A DNA stretch of 14,238 nt. It comes from an uncultured Muribaculaceae bacterium (GTDB lineage: Bacteria; Bacteroidota; Bacteroidia; Bacteroidales; Muribaculaceae). Below, in pieces: positions 1 to 6,313 of the stretch. Both the position numbers and the translations under genes were made by a program. Position 1 is the first letter of the stretch. Each line of letters opens with the position of its first letter. The DNA is taken from positions 1 through 14,238 of the forward strand of contig CAJTYD010000075.1 of assembly GCA_910583775.1 (NCBI GenBank), written 5' to 3'. A model generated the notes under the pieces. It searched no databases. It saw only the letters and a list, made by a program, of their open reading frames with translations, and had not been told where the DNA came from.

Positions 1-53
1 CGTTTTATTTAACAATTTCTAAAAATGTAACTTATTGATCTTCAATAGTTCAT

Positions 54-103
54 TTATTTGCCGTGTAATGCGTTCAGTTCGGAACGCTTTACACGGCAAA
101 TAA
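54..103. repeat. 22-bp inverted repeat (hairpin), 6-nt loop
   Basis: Arms 54-75 and 82-103 are complementary over 22 bp with a single mismatch (T69 against T88) around the loop AGTTCG. The core reads TTTGCCGTGTAA / TTACACGGCAAA with an inner GCGTTC / GAACGC stem. There is no T-run directly after either arm, so it is not a textbook intrinsic terminator. It could still end the minus-strand transcript from the small ORF at 139-381, or be a recombination or transposon end. The structure is seen directly; its role is unknown. Confidence 0.75.
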
Positions 104-138
104 GGCATAACGTATTTAAATACAAAGAATTGCTATTC

Positions 139-381
139 CTAAATCGTTAGACAATTAGCGCGTGTAAACTTTTCTAATTTTAAACATTTCGTTTTGCGGA
201 TTATAGTTGCATCGTCATGGAACATTGCAGCCGCCTCTGTCACAATTTGGTTTGTCTCATTGAAATCCTTATAGAACAGGGACAACAACATCGCCTGTTC
301 AAAGGTGATGCTGTCCTGCTTACAAGTGGCAAGCAAGGTGTTTACCTCTTGCAACCGCTGTGGTATCTGTTGTATCATCAT
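139..381 (-). CDS. Small hypothetical protein downstream of the ATPase
   Basis: This is an 80-residue reading frame starting MMIQQIPQRLQEV. I do not recognise it. It is predicted mostly helical and hydrophilic, with no signal peptide or membrane segment. Its ATG lies 5 nt past the stop codon of the ATPase gene upstream on the same strand, so the two would be on one transcript and could be translationally coupled. It ends about 35 nt before the strong hairpin at 54-103, a plausible transcript end. No clear ribosome binding site is visible, which is normal in Bacteroidetes. It could be a partner of the ATPase, a fragment of a longer gene, or a chance frame; the tight spacing is the main reason for listing it. 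Confidence 0.45.
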   Translation of the reverse strand: MMIQQIPQRLQEVNTLLATCKQDSITFEQAMLLSLFYKDFNETNQIVTEAAAMFHDDATIIRKTKCLKLEKFTRANCLTI

Positions 382-386
382 AATAG

Positions 387-1820
387 TCAGGAATTGAAAA
401 GGTCGTCCATTGTTACCTCGCTGTGAACGATGCTCTTGTGTTTGCCGTTAGCGACACCGTAAGTCGTTATAAATGTGTGTACCAATGATTTTTTGTTAGC
501 GGTCAGATATCTGAACAGCCCCATTCTTTCACGTAGTTTCTTCTCATAATCCTGAGAGATGTGGTAAACACCCTCTGAGAATTTCATTTCACATAAATGA
601 ATGATACGGTCTGCCCGTTCTATTATCATGTCGATTTGCGCCCCCGGTATCTGTTCCTTCTCATCAGGCTTGCAATGCCATGTGGAAACAGATGTTCCGA
701 CTCCGGCAATTCCCAGTGCCTTCTTTATCTGATTATGATGCCGCAGACAGACCAGTTCAAAACTTATTCCCATCCATGATGTGACACTTTGTGAATCAAA
801 GTTGTTGCTCCACCATTGTTCGTCCTTGGTATTGTTCGGTTTGATGAACTTGTAGTAAAACAAGGTATAGAAGTCGGTGAGACGAAGTATTTCCTGCCGC
901 TTCTTATTGCCGTATTGAGACCACCTTTCGATGAAATCGCAACGCTCCAGATTTTTAAGCACACGGGTAAGTTTTCCTCCATCAAGTTTAATTTCTTTCG
1001 AGATTTCCTGAAATGTAAGTCCAGACTTATGCGCACTCAGAATCTTGACAGCTTCAATATAGTAGTCTGCGTTTGAGAACAAGGCATTATATAATTCATC
1101 GAATTCTATCCGTAATTTGCCATCAGACCTGAAACAGAGAATGTCGATGTTTTGTGTCAGACTCTTTTCCGGAGACATGATGCTGTAATAATAAGGTACT
1201 CCGCCCAGCATCATATAAGACTGAAGAATCTGGTATCTGTCCCAGATCATTCCCCGGCTTACCAGATACTTCTCCGTTTCGTGCAAAGTGAATGGCGCAA
1301 GATGAAGCTGGCATGTGACACGGGCATGGAGCCCACCCTTATTACCGACCAGTTTATCCCTCATCCATGAGGTAGCGGAACCGGTAGCAATCATCATCAC
1401 GTTTTCCCGGCTCATAGCCCAACCGTTCCAAAAGTTCTCCAATGCCACAACAAAATTGGAACGACCCGAATCCATCCAAGGCATTTCATCAATGAATACG
1501 ACTTTCTTCTTGCCGTCAGGCATATGCTCCAGATAATCCTGCAATGCATCAAAAGCATCGAACCAGTCTGAGAAGTGATAGCTTGAAACGCCAGAATATT
1601 CCTTGAGGACTTTTGCGAATCTCCGCAACTGGTTTTTGGTCGTCAGTCCACGCACCCCTACAAACCAAAAATCAAAGTGCTTCTCAAAATATTGCTCGAT
1701 GAGAAATGTCTTGCCTATACGACGTCGCCCATACACGATGACGAGTTCCGAACGGTCTGACTCCAGGCAACGTTTGAGTTCCTCACATTCATATTCGCGA
1801 CTAATGATTTTTTCTGTCAT
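387..1820 (-). CDS. AAA-family ATPase with C-terminal PD-(D/E)XK nuclease-like domain
   Basis: The protein resembles the archaeal-type ATPase family (ATPase_2/DUF234-like) common in Bacteroidetes and archaea, whose cellular role is not established. Numbering from the upstream TTG at 1838, it shows Walker A GRRRIGKT (37-44), Walker B VVFIDE (113-118), a sensor-like GSATSW (153-158), the family hallmark LGGVPYY (211-217) and a winged-helix-like stretch (about 272-305). At the C-terminus D403, E417 and K419 match a PD-(D/E)XK nuclease signature (QIDMII...CEMKF). I start at ATG 1820 (477 residues) because the TTG at 1838 falls inside a promoter -7 box. The gene sits beside a recombinase remnant in an AT-richer segment, suggesting horizontal acquisition. 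A defence or element-maintenance role is only a guess. Confidence 0.85.
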   Translation of the reverse strand: MTEKIISREYECEELKRCLESDRSELVIVYGRRRIGKTFLIEQYFEKHFDFWFVGVRGLTTKNQLRRFAKVLKEYSGVSSYHFSDWFDAFDALQDYLEHMPDGKKKVVFIDEMPWMDSGRSNFVVALENFWNGWAMSRENVMMIATGSATSWMRDKLVGNKGGLHARVTCQLHLAPFTLHETEKYLVSRGMIWDRYQILQSYMMLGGVPYYYSIMSPEKSLTQNIDILCFRSDGKLRIEFDELYNALFSNADYYIEAVKILSAHKSGLTFQEISKEIKLDGGKLTRVLKNLERCDFIERWSQYGNKKRQEILRLTDFYTLFYYKFIKPNNTKDEQWWSNNFDSQSVTSWMGISFELVCLRHHNQIKKALGIAGVGTSVSTWHCKPDEKEQIPGAQIDMIIERADRIIHLCEMKFSEGVYHISQDYEKKLRERMGLFRYLTANKKSLVHTFITTYGVANGKHKSIVHSEVTMDDLFNS

Positions 1821-1835
1821 GCTCTTTATTTTTTG

Positions 1836-1866
1836 CAAAGTTAGCGGTAATTTTTGAATGGAACAA
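1836..1866 (-). promoter_or_regulatory. Bacteroidetes-type promoter of the ATPase gene
   Basis: On the minus strand TTG (1866-1864), a 20-nt spacer and TAACTTTG (1843-1836) match the Bacteroidetes primary sigma-factor consensus (TTTG/TTG, about 19-21 nt, TAnnTTTG). Transcription would begin near 1829, about 9 nt before the ATG at 1820. This very short leader supports ATG 1820 as the start. Confidence 0.7.
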
Positions 1867-1959
1867 TTATTTTGCCCACTAAACGAACTTTATATCGGTT
1901 GATTTTTTTATTAAAAGTCCAATGGAAGGGCAATTCTGCATACAAATGACCATTCAAAT

Positions 1960-1992
1960 GACTTTATCTCAATTTTTGCAGTGGATAAAGTC
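1960..1992. repeat. 33-bp imperfect dyad, copy 1
   Basis: GACTTTATC (1960-1968) and GATAAAGTC (1984-1992) are exact inverted copies around a 15-nt centre. The unit is the same length as the dyad at 2044-2076 and matches it at 26 of 33 positions, mainly in ACTTTATCTCAA and GGATAAAGT. It lies downstream of the recombinase remnant. Candidate roles are recombinase core site, regulator operator or RNA hairpin. Confidence 0.7.
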
Positions 1993-2036
1993 AGGTGTAC
2001 GGCTGCAACAAACACTTCCCGCAAAACATCTTGCAT

Positions 2037-2083
2037 GAAAATGTACTTTATCTCAAATTTTATTGAGGATAAAGTACGTTTTC
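2037..2083. repeat. Longer dyad containing 33-bp copy 2
   Basis: Arms 2037-2052 and 2068-2083 are complementary over 16 bp with one mismatch (GAAAATGTACTTTATC against GATAAAGTACGTTTTC). Further pairing of TCAA with TTGA in the centre makes a strong hairpin. The inner 33 nt (2044-2076) is the second copy of the dyad at 1960-1992. It starts 29 nt past the recombinase stop codon. No T-run follows it on the minus strand, so a simple terminator is not the best explanation. Confidence 0.7.
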
Positions 2084-2111
2084 GCGCTAATATAACGGAC
2101 ATAGGCATCAG

Positions 2112-2842
2112 TTAGTCGAACACGCCATCAACAAGATTGACGGCTTCAACCTTCTCGATGTCAACAATCTTCGCGTATATCTGGGTGTGCTTGACCGAGC
2201 TGTGTCCCAGCAGTTTTGATACGGTGTACAAGTCCGCTCCGAGGGTGAGCATCATCGTTGCGAAGCTGTGGCGCGATGTATGGTAGGAGATATGCTTCCT
2301 GATTCCTGCCGCCTCCGCCCACTTCTTCAGGTTTTCGTTAACATTGCCGTAATTGACAAGGTTGCCGAACACGTAATCATCAGAGGTGCTTTCCCCTTTT
2401 TCGGGCATCCATTTCAATGCCTGCCCTGACAGGGGTATGTATAACGGCTTTGTGGTCTTCTTCATCACGACCGAAACGAATGCCTGCCCGTTCTCGTGGT
2501 AAATGTCGCCCCATTTGAGGTTCCTGACATCGCTGATGCGAAGACCTGTAAAACAGGAGAACAGATAAGCCCTCTTCACAAGCCCATTGGGGCAGTCGGT
2601 GGCAATCATGCTTCGTATCTCGTCAATGGTCAGATATTCACGCTTGCTCTCCGGCTTCTTTATTTTCTCGATGGTTTCAAGCCTGTTCCACGGGTTCTTG
2701 TCTATGAGTCCTTCGCGTACCGCCTCGTTGAGTGCTGTGCGGAATCTTTGGCAATACGTATCAGCAGTTCTTGCGCCGATAGTTGTTCCTGTCCTCTTGT
2801 TTATGGAAGTGTTGCGGAACCAGTCAATCTCATAACGAGTAC
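2112..2842 (-). pseudogene. Tyrosine recombinase/integrase, 5'-truncated
   Basis: The open frame covers the end of a core-binding domain and a complete catalytic domain of a Bacteroidetes-type tyrosine integrase. Reading from about 2840, the segment includes IDWFRNTSINKRTGT, RTALNEAVREGLIDKNPW and REYLTIDEIRSMIATDC. Numbering from the internal ATG at 2609, the catalytic residues are R24 (TGLRISD), a lysine at 50/51, H110 and R113 (HTSRH), H136 (LLGHSS) and Y145 (QIYAKI). About 244 codons remain of a family usually near 400, so the arm-binding domain and part of the core-binding domain are missing. The frame runs into the trpB 3' end without a start codon. A 165-residue protein from ATG 2609 is possible but would lack the core-binding domain. 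I read it as the remnant of an integrated element cut at the trpB junction. Confidence 0.8.
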
Positions 2843-4036
2843 TTAAATATGTTGGATATAGGTTGCCATGTCTTTGTCTCCTCTTCCCGAAAGATTCACC
2901 ACCACGATGTCATCCGGTTTCAGATCGAGTTGGTCCAAGGCGCCCAAGGCGTGTGCCGATTCGAGAGCTGGAATGATTCCCTCGGTGCGCGTGAGCCTTA
3001 TTGCGGCTTTGAGCGCCTCGCTGTCGGTTACGGCAAGCACCTCCGAGCGTCCCGATTCGGCGAGAAACGCGTGGAGCGGGCCGATGCCGGGATAATCCAG
3101 TCCGGCGGATATGGAATAAGGTTCCACAATCTGTCCGTCGGGGGGCTGCATCACGAGAGTGCGTGCCCCGTGAATTATGCCTTCCCGACCTCTCTTTATG
3201 GTAGCGGCCGTCATGCCTGAATCGATGCCGAGACCGGCGGCCTCGGCCACCACGAGCTTCACCTCAGGGCGGTCGATGAAATGATAGAAAGCTCCGGCGG
3301 CATTGCTGCCTCCGCCGACACACGCCACAATATAGTCGGGATTTTCCCTTCCCTCTTTTTCCATAAGCTGCTGTTTTATCTCCTCGCTTATCACCGACTG
3401 GAAACGGGCCACCATCTCGGGATATGGATGGGGACCGACCGTGCTTCCGATAACGTAGAAGCTGTCGGGATGGCAGCACCAGTGGCGTATAGCCTCGTTG
3501 GTGGCGTCTTTCAGGGTCTTGTTGCCGCTCTGAACCGGTATCACCGTGGCTCCGAGCATCCTCATGCGTTCCACGTTGGGCTGCTGCCGGGCTACGTCGG
3601 TAGCTCCCATGAAGACAATGCAGTCGAGCCCGGCAAGGGCACACACCGTCGCGGTGGCCACTCCGTGCTGCCCGGCGCCCGTCTCGGCGATTATGTTTTT
3701 CTTTCCCATCCTTCGGGCGAGAAGCACCGAACCGATGGCGTTGTTTATCTTGTGGGCGCCCGTATGGTTGAGATCCTCTCTCTTCAGATATATTTTCGCG
3801 CCGTGATGCTCGCTCAGCCTGCGGGCATGGTAGAGAGGAGAGGGGCGTCCTACGTAGTCATGCAGGAGCTGACGGAATTCTTCGTTGAATTCCTCGTCGT
3901 CGGCATATCTGTAGAATGTCTCTTTCAGCCGCTCCACATTTGCATGCAGTATTTCCGGCACGTAAGATCCTCCGAAATGTCCGTAGTAGCCGTTGTCGTC
4001 TACGGGCAGGATGTGTTTGAAATTTGAATCAGTCAT
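2843..4036 (-). CDS. trpB: Tryptophan synthase beta chain
   Basis: TrpB condenses indole with L-serine to give tryptophan, using pyridoxal phosphate, as the beta subunit of the cytoplasmic TrpA2B2 complex. The length of 397 residues is normal and the frame is complete. K96 in HTGAHKINN is the Schiff-base lysine, E118 in AETGAGQHG is the catalytic glutamate, and GGGSNA (241-246) is the phosphate-binding loop. It starts at ATG 4036 after a leader of about 240 nt with a Trp-codon attenuator. No trpE, G, D, C, F or A gene follows: the next sequence, starting at the stop codon, is a truncated integrase. As I recall, trpB is commonly first in Bacteroidetes trp operons, so the remaining genes have probably been separated from it. 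TrpB here still looks functional. Confidence 0.97.
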   Translation of the reverse strand: MTDSNFKHILPVDDNGYYGHFGGSYVPEILHANVERLKETFYRYADDEEFNEEFRQLLHDYVGRPSPLYHARRLSEHHGAKIYLKREDLNHTGAHKINNAIGSVLLARRMGKKNIIAETGAGQHGVATATVCALAGLDCIVFMGATDVARQQPNVERMRMLGATVIPVQSGNKTLKDATNEAIRHWCCHPDSFYVIGSTVGPHPYPEMVARFQSVISEEIKQQLMEKEGRENPDYIVACVGGGSNAAGAFYHFIDRPEVKLVVAEAAGLGIDSGMTAATIKRGREGIIHGARTLVMQPPDGQIVEPYSISAGLDYPGIGPLHAFLAESGRSEVLAVTDSEALKAAIRLTRTEGIIPALESAHALGALDQLDLKPDDIVVVNLSGRGDKDMATYIQHI

Positions 4037-4114
4037 TTTGTCGTTAAATTTTTCCTACTTTCTCGGGAAGTGGAATCTGTCGGTAATCGATATTTCATCG
4101 GAACCGGAGATAAC

Positions 4115-4143
4115 AAAAAAAGCCATCGGCGGTCCGATGGCTT
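4115..4143 (-). terminator. Intrinsic terminator of the trp attenuator (segments 3:4)
   Basis: On the minus strand AAGCCATCGG (4143-4134), loop ACCG and CCGATGGCTT (4129-4120) form a perfect 10-bp stem that ends in a run of seven T (4121-4115). It stands about 80 nt before the trpB start codon and well downstream of the promoter, so it can only act on the leader transcript. That is the definition of an attenuator. The 8-mer CCGATGGC of its 3' arm also occurs in the leader peptide gene. Confidence 0.88.
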
Positions 4144-4219
4144 TATATGCGGTTTTACAATATTACATACGTATGTACACGTCAGGTGCGCCATCGGTAT
4201 TTACTCCCGAAGCGCCACC
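4134..4219 (-). promoter_or_regulatory. Antiterminator and pause structures of the trp leader
   Basis: Segment 1 (4219-4207: GGTGGCGC followed by TTCGG) can pair with segment 2 (4197-4185: CCGA, TG, GCGCACC) as a pause hairpin with one bulged G and a small internal loop. Segment 2 CCGATGGC (4197-4190) is also exactly complementary over 8 bp to segment 3 GCCATCGG (4141-4134), which is the 5' arm of the terminator. A ribosome stalled at Trp codons 15-16 (4220-4215) would cover segment 1 and free segment 2 to block the terminator. A ribosome reaching the stop codon (4184-4182) would cover segment 2 and allow termination. The 2:3 loop is long (about 48 nt) but contains a 14-nt palindrome (4164-4177) that could shorten it. 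The pairings are seen; the mechanism is inferred by analogy with E. coli trp. Confidence 0.8.
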
Positions 4220-4262
4220 AATATGCGTTGTATGAAGTATGTGTATTGTATAAATATTCCAT
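4182..4262 (-). CDS. trpL: trp operon leader peptide, 26 aa
   Basis: The short frame from ATG 4262 reads MEYLYNTHTSYNAY, WWRFGSKYRWRT, then TGA. It has tandem Trp codons at positions 15-16 and another at 24; five Tyr and one Phe make it very rich in aromatic residues. It begins about 14 nt after the predicted transcription start and ends 39 nt before the terminator hairpin. The tandem Trp codons fall inside RNA segment 1, and codons 22-26 overlap segment 2, exactly where an attenuation peptide must lie. Its translation, not its product, would be the signal: slow decoding at low charged tRNA-Trp permits readthrough into trpB. The name trpL is assigned by function and position, since leader peptides are not conserved in sequence. 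The third Trp codon sits inside segment 2, where a stall would favour termination; this is unexplained. Confidence 0.85.
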   Translation of the reverse strand: MEYLYNTHTSYNAYWWRFGSKYRWRT

Positions 4263-4282
4263 TTGATTTGTTATTTATGCCG

Positions 4283-4313
4283 CAAATATAGATATTTTGT
4301 CTTTAATAACAAA
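4283..4313 (-). promoter_or_regulatory. Promoter of the trp leader and trpB
   Basis: On the minus strand TTTG (4313-4310), a 19-nt spacer and TATATTTG (4290-4283) match the Bacteroidetes promoter consensus fully. Transcription would start near 4276, just ahead of the leader peptide ATG at 4262. Confidence 0.82.
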
Positions 4314-4391
4314 AGGATTTTGCAAAAAGTTTCAAATAAAATGCTTTTACGGTATTCATTTACTCCGCGCCGTTATCTCATTTCAGTCGAT

Positions 4392-5999
4392 TTAATCGAC
4401 TTCCATATAGTCGATCTCCGGCATGGGGCCGTAATCGTTGTATAGGCGGATGGCGTTGAATCCTTCGTTGAGCGGAAGACGGAGGGTAAGGGTATTGTCG
4501 GAGGCATCTTTTTTCGAGAGTAATGTTCCCCTGCCGTCGTTCGCGGAGACATAAAGCCGGGCCTTTTCGGGGAATGAGGCGCATTTGATCCGGATGTCAT
4601 GGAAACCGGGCTTTTCGCAATATACGTCTTTCCAGATGAGGTCGTTGTCGGGACGGTAGCCGAGTTTTGTCACTTTCATGCCGCCGCTACATTCGGGATC
4701 GGGAGCGTAATAGGCCGTTCCGCAGAATTCAGGGTCGTAGATTTCCTGATAGCTTGTGAGGAAAGCTGTCTCGGCCTCATAAAGGCGTCTGGGGAGCCGT
4801 CGGTCGGCACTGATGCGATAGACCATGCATCCTCGTGCGGGCACTTCGGCTTCGAGGATTCCGTTATCCTTTATGGCCTTGAGGTCGCGCTTATAGATGG
4901 CATCGCGCACCCTTGCATTGCCGCCGAGCTCGAGGGCGGCCAGATCTACGGATATTCTGACGGCGGAGTCGTTGGGGTTAAAGAAGGCGACGGCCCGGAC
5001 AGTTCCGTTTCGCTTTTCAAGGTCTTTTACAAGCACATAGGTATTATCCTTAAGATCGTGCCTGACGACGTATGGCTGGAGGCCTAACGGATCCTGATTG
5101 ATGGCGATAAGCTCTTTGTTGGTCAGAAGCTTGAATGTCTCGGGTTTGAGGGTAGTCATGTCGCAACCTATAAGCAGGGGACTCGTCATCATGCACCACA
5201 TGGCGAAGTGAGTCCGGTCTTCCTGCTCCGACATCGAGTGGCCGACTTCGAGCATGTCCATGTCATTATAGTGTCCCTCGCCGGCGTATGCCGAGAGATA
5301 GAGGCTTTCGAGTATGATTTTCCTGACGGATTTCCAGTCGGAGTAGATGTCGTGGGTCACTCTCCAGGATGTGGCTACATCGCTCACCCATGTGCCGGGA
5401 TAGTTCCAGCGGCACACGTTCACTTTCACGTCATTCCTTCCCGTTGCCTCTATGGCTTCGGCGATAGCTGTGTATCTGTCTTTGGGATTGTATGAGCGGA
5501 AATCGTTGTTGCCCGAAATGCTTGCGCCGCAATAGTCGATCTTGATGAAATCGAAGCCGAGATCCCTGAATAAAAATTCGGCATCCTCTTTCTCATGGCC
5601 GAAGAGCCCGACGCCGGTAGCGATCGTGTCGTTGTTGTATTTGCAGCCGCAGGTGTTCATGCCCGCGTCGCTGTAGATACCGGCTTTCAGTCCGAGGCTG
5701 TGTATTTTGTCTACGACGGGGCGCAGACCGCGAGGGAATCTTTTGGGATGGATGAGAAGTTTTCCTGTGGTCTTGTCGCGGCCTCCGAAATATCCGTCGT
5801 CGATGTTGATATGGTTATATCCCGCATCCTTGAGGCCGGATTTCGCCATCGTTTCGGCCTGGCGGATGATGAGGGAGTCGTTGATGTCGATATAGTAGGT
5901 GTTCCATGAGCTCCAGCCCATGGTAGGGCCGTCCCAGGCCTTCGCCGCCGGAGCTAAAGCCGCCGCCAGCATTACTGTCGCAATCGAATTCAGTTTCAT
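4392..5999 (-). CDS. Secreted alpha-galactosidase, GH27, with C-terminal carbohydrate-binding-like domain
   Basis: GH27 enzymes release terminal alpha-linked galactose (some members act on alpha-N-acetylgalactosamine or beta-L-arabinopyranose) from plant or host glycans by a retaining mechanism. The N-terminus MKLNSIATVMLAAALAPAAKA is a signal peptide, cleaved near residue 21, so the protein is exported to the periplasm or surface. The (beta/alpha)8 domain starts at WDGPTMGWSSWNTY. D67/D68 in NIDDGY bind substrate, D145-type nucleophile is D155 in FIKIDYCG, and D217 in WRVTHDIY is the acid/base. A beta-sandwich follows (about 310-400). Residues from about 406 (RLYEAETAFL) to 535, ending MPEIDYMEV, resemble a CBM35/CBM6-like jelly roll. 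The length of 535 is longer than a bare GH27 because of this extra domain. It is transcribed alone from its own promoter, with no SusC/SusD genes in view. Confidence 0.93.
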   Translation of the reverse strand: MKLNSIATVMLAAALAPAAKAWDGPTMGWSSWNTYYIDINDSLIIRQAETMAKSGLKDAGYNHINIDDGYFGGRDKTTGKLLIHPKRFPRGLRPVVDKIHSLGLKAGIYSDAGMNTCGCKYNNDTIATGVGLFGHEKEDAEFLFRDLGFDFIKIDYCGASISGNNDFRSYNPKDRYTAIAEAIEATGRNDVKVNVCRWNYPGTWVSDVATSWRVTHDIYSDWKSVRKIILESLYLSAYAGEGHYNDMDMLEVGHSMSEQEDRTHFAMWCMMTSPLLIGCDMTTLKPETFKLLTNKELIAINQDPLGLQPYVVRHDLKDNTYVLVKDLEKRNGTVRAVAFFNPNDSAVRISVDLAALELGGNARVRDAIYKRDLKAIKDNGILEAEVPARGCMVYRISADRRLPRRLYEAETAFLTSYQEIYDPEFCGTAYYAPDPECSGGMKVTKLGYRPDNDLIWKDVYCEKPGFHDIRIKCASFPEKARLYVSANDGRGTLLSKKDASDNTLTLRLPLNEGFNAIRLYNDYGPMPEIDYMEVD

Positions 6000-6022
6000 G
6001 ATATGTTATTTTGTTAGTCCGT

Positions 6023-6054
6023 CAAATTTATGCAAAAATATCGGAAGAGTCAAA
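6023..6054 (-). promoter_or_regulatory. Promoter of the GH27 alpha-galactosidase gene
   Basis: On the minus strand TTTG (6054-6051), a 20-nt spacer and TAAATTTG (6030-6023) match the Bacteroidetes consensus. The predicted start near 6016 leaves a leader of about 17 nt before ATG 5999. Confidence 0.78.
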
Positions 6055-6117
6055 AATATTCCTGCACAGTCACGAAATGTGACTCTTCGGGTTCCATAAT
6101 GATTTATTAGTTTCTAA

Positions 6118-6313
6118 GAGTGGTGTTTGAATTTAAACCGATTTTAACTTTTAGAGAATGTAATGGAAAATCTTGAAATCACTACAGATGATCTTTTTGG
6201 TGATTTAAGCCAAGTTTCGGCAGTCGAAACCGAGAGGTTTCTCCTTTCTCAACTTGCTTGAATCCCTCAAAAATCTCTATCTGTATTAATTTCATTTAAA
6301 TCCAAACACACTC
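6118..6313. mobile_element. 196-bp MITE-like element with TAA target duplication
   Basis: The ends are inverted repeats: GAGTGGTGTTTGAATTTAAA at 6118-6137 and, on the opposite strand, GAGTGTGTTTGGATTTAAA ending at 6313, differing by one gap and one substitution. TAA flanks both sides (6115-6117 and 6314-6316). Removing the element and one TAA gives the palindromic site TTTCTAAGAAA, which strongly suggests a real insertion. It is far too short for a transposase and contains only a 32-codon frame (6163-6261). The 3-bp TNA-type duplication recalls IS5-family elements; that assignment is inference. It lies between divergent GH27 and dGTPase genes and interrupts neither. Confidence 0.78.
6163..6261 (+). 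CDS. Short ORF inside the MITE-like element
   Basis: A 32-residue frame (MENLEITTDDLFGDLSQVS and a further 13 residues, ending QLA) occupies the first half of the element, 45 nt inside its left end. It has the position expected for the start of a transposase in a parent insertion sequence that has since lost its middle. I do not recognise it as any particular transposase, and it may be a chance frame. Confidence 0.25.
   Translation: MENLEITTDDLFGDLSQVSAVETERFLLSQLA

Noticed and set aside
1911..2108. A 65-codon minus-strand frame starting 4 nt after the recombinase stop.
   Set aside because: It is built across the two 33-bp dyads, so its repeated TLSS-IKFEIK / TLST-AKIEIK pattern comes from the DNA repeat. 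No family resemblance.
3281..4027. A long plus-strand frame (248 codons) opposite trpB.
   Set aside because: It is antisense to a clear, full-length trpB in GC-rich DNA, where long shadow frames are expected; the product resembles nothing known.
4385..4400. The inverted repeat AGTCGATT/AATCGACT over the GH27 stop codon as a terminator.
   Set aside because: Only a short loop is possible and no T-run follows on the minus strand; it is most likely a chance palindrome in coding sequence.
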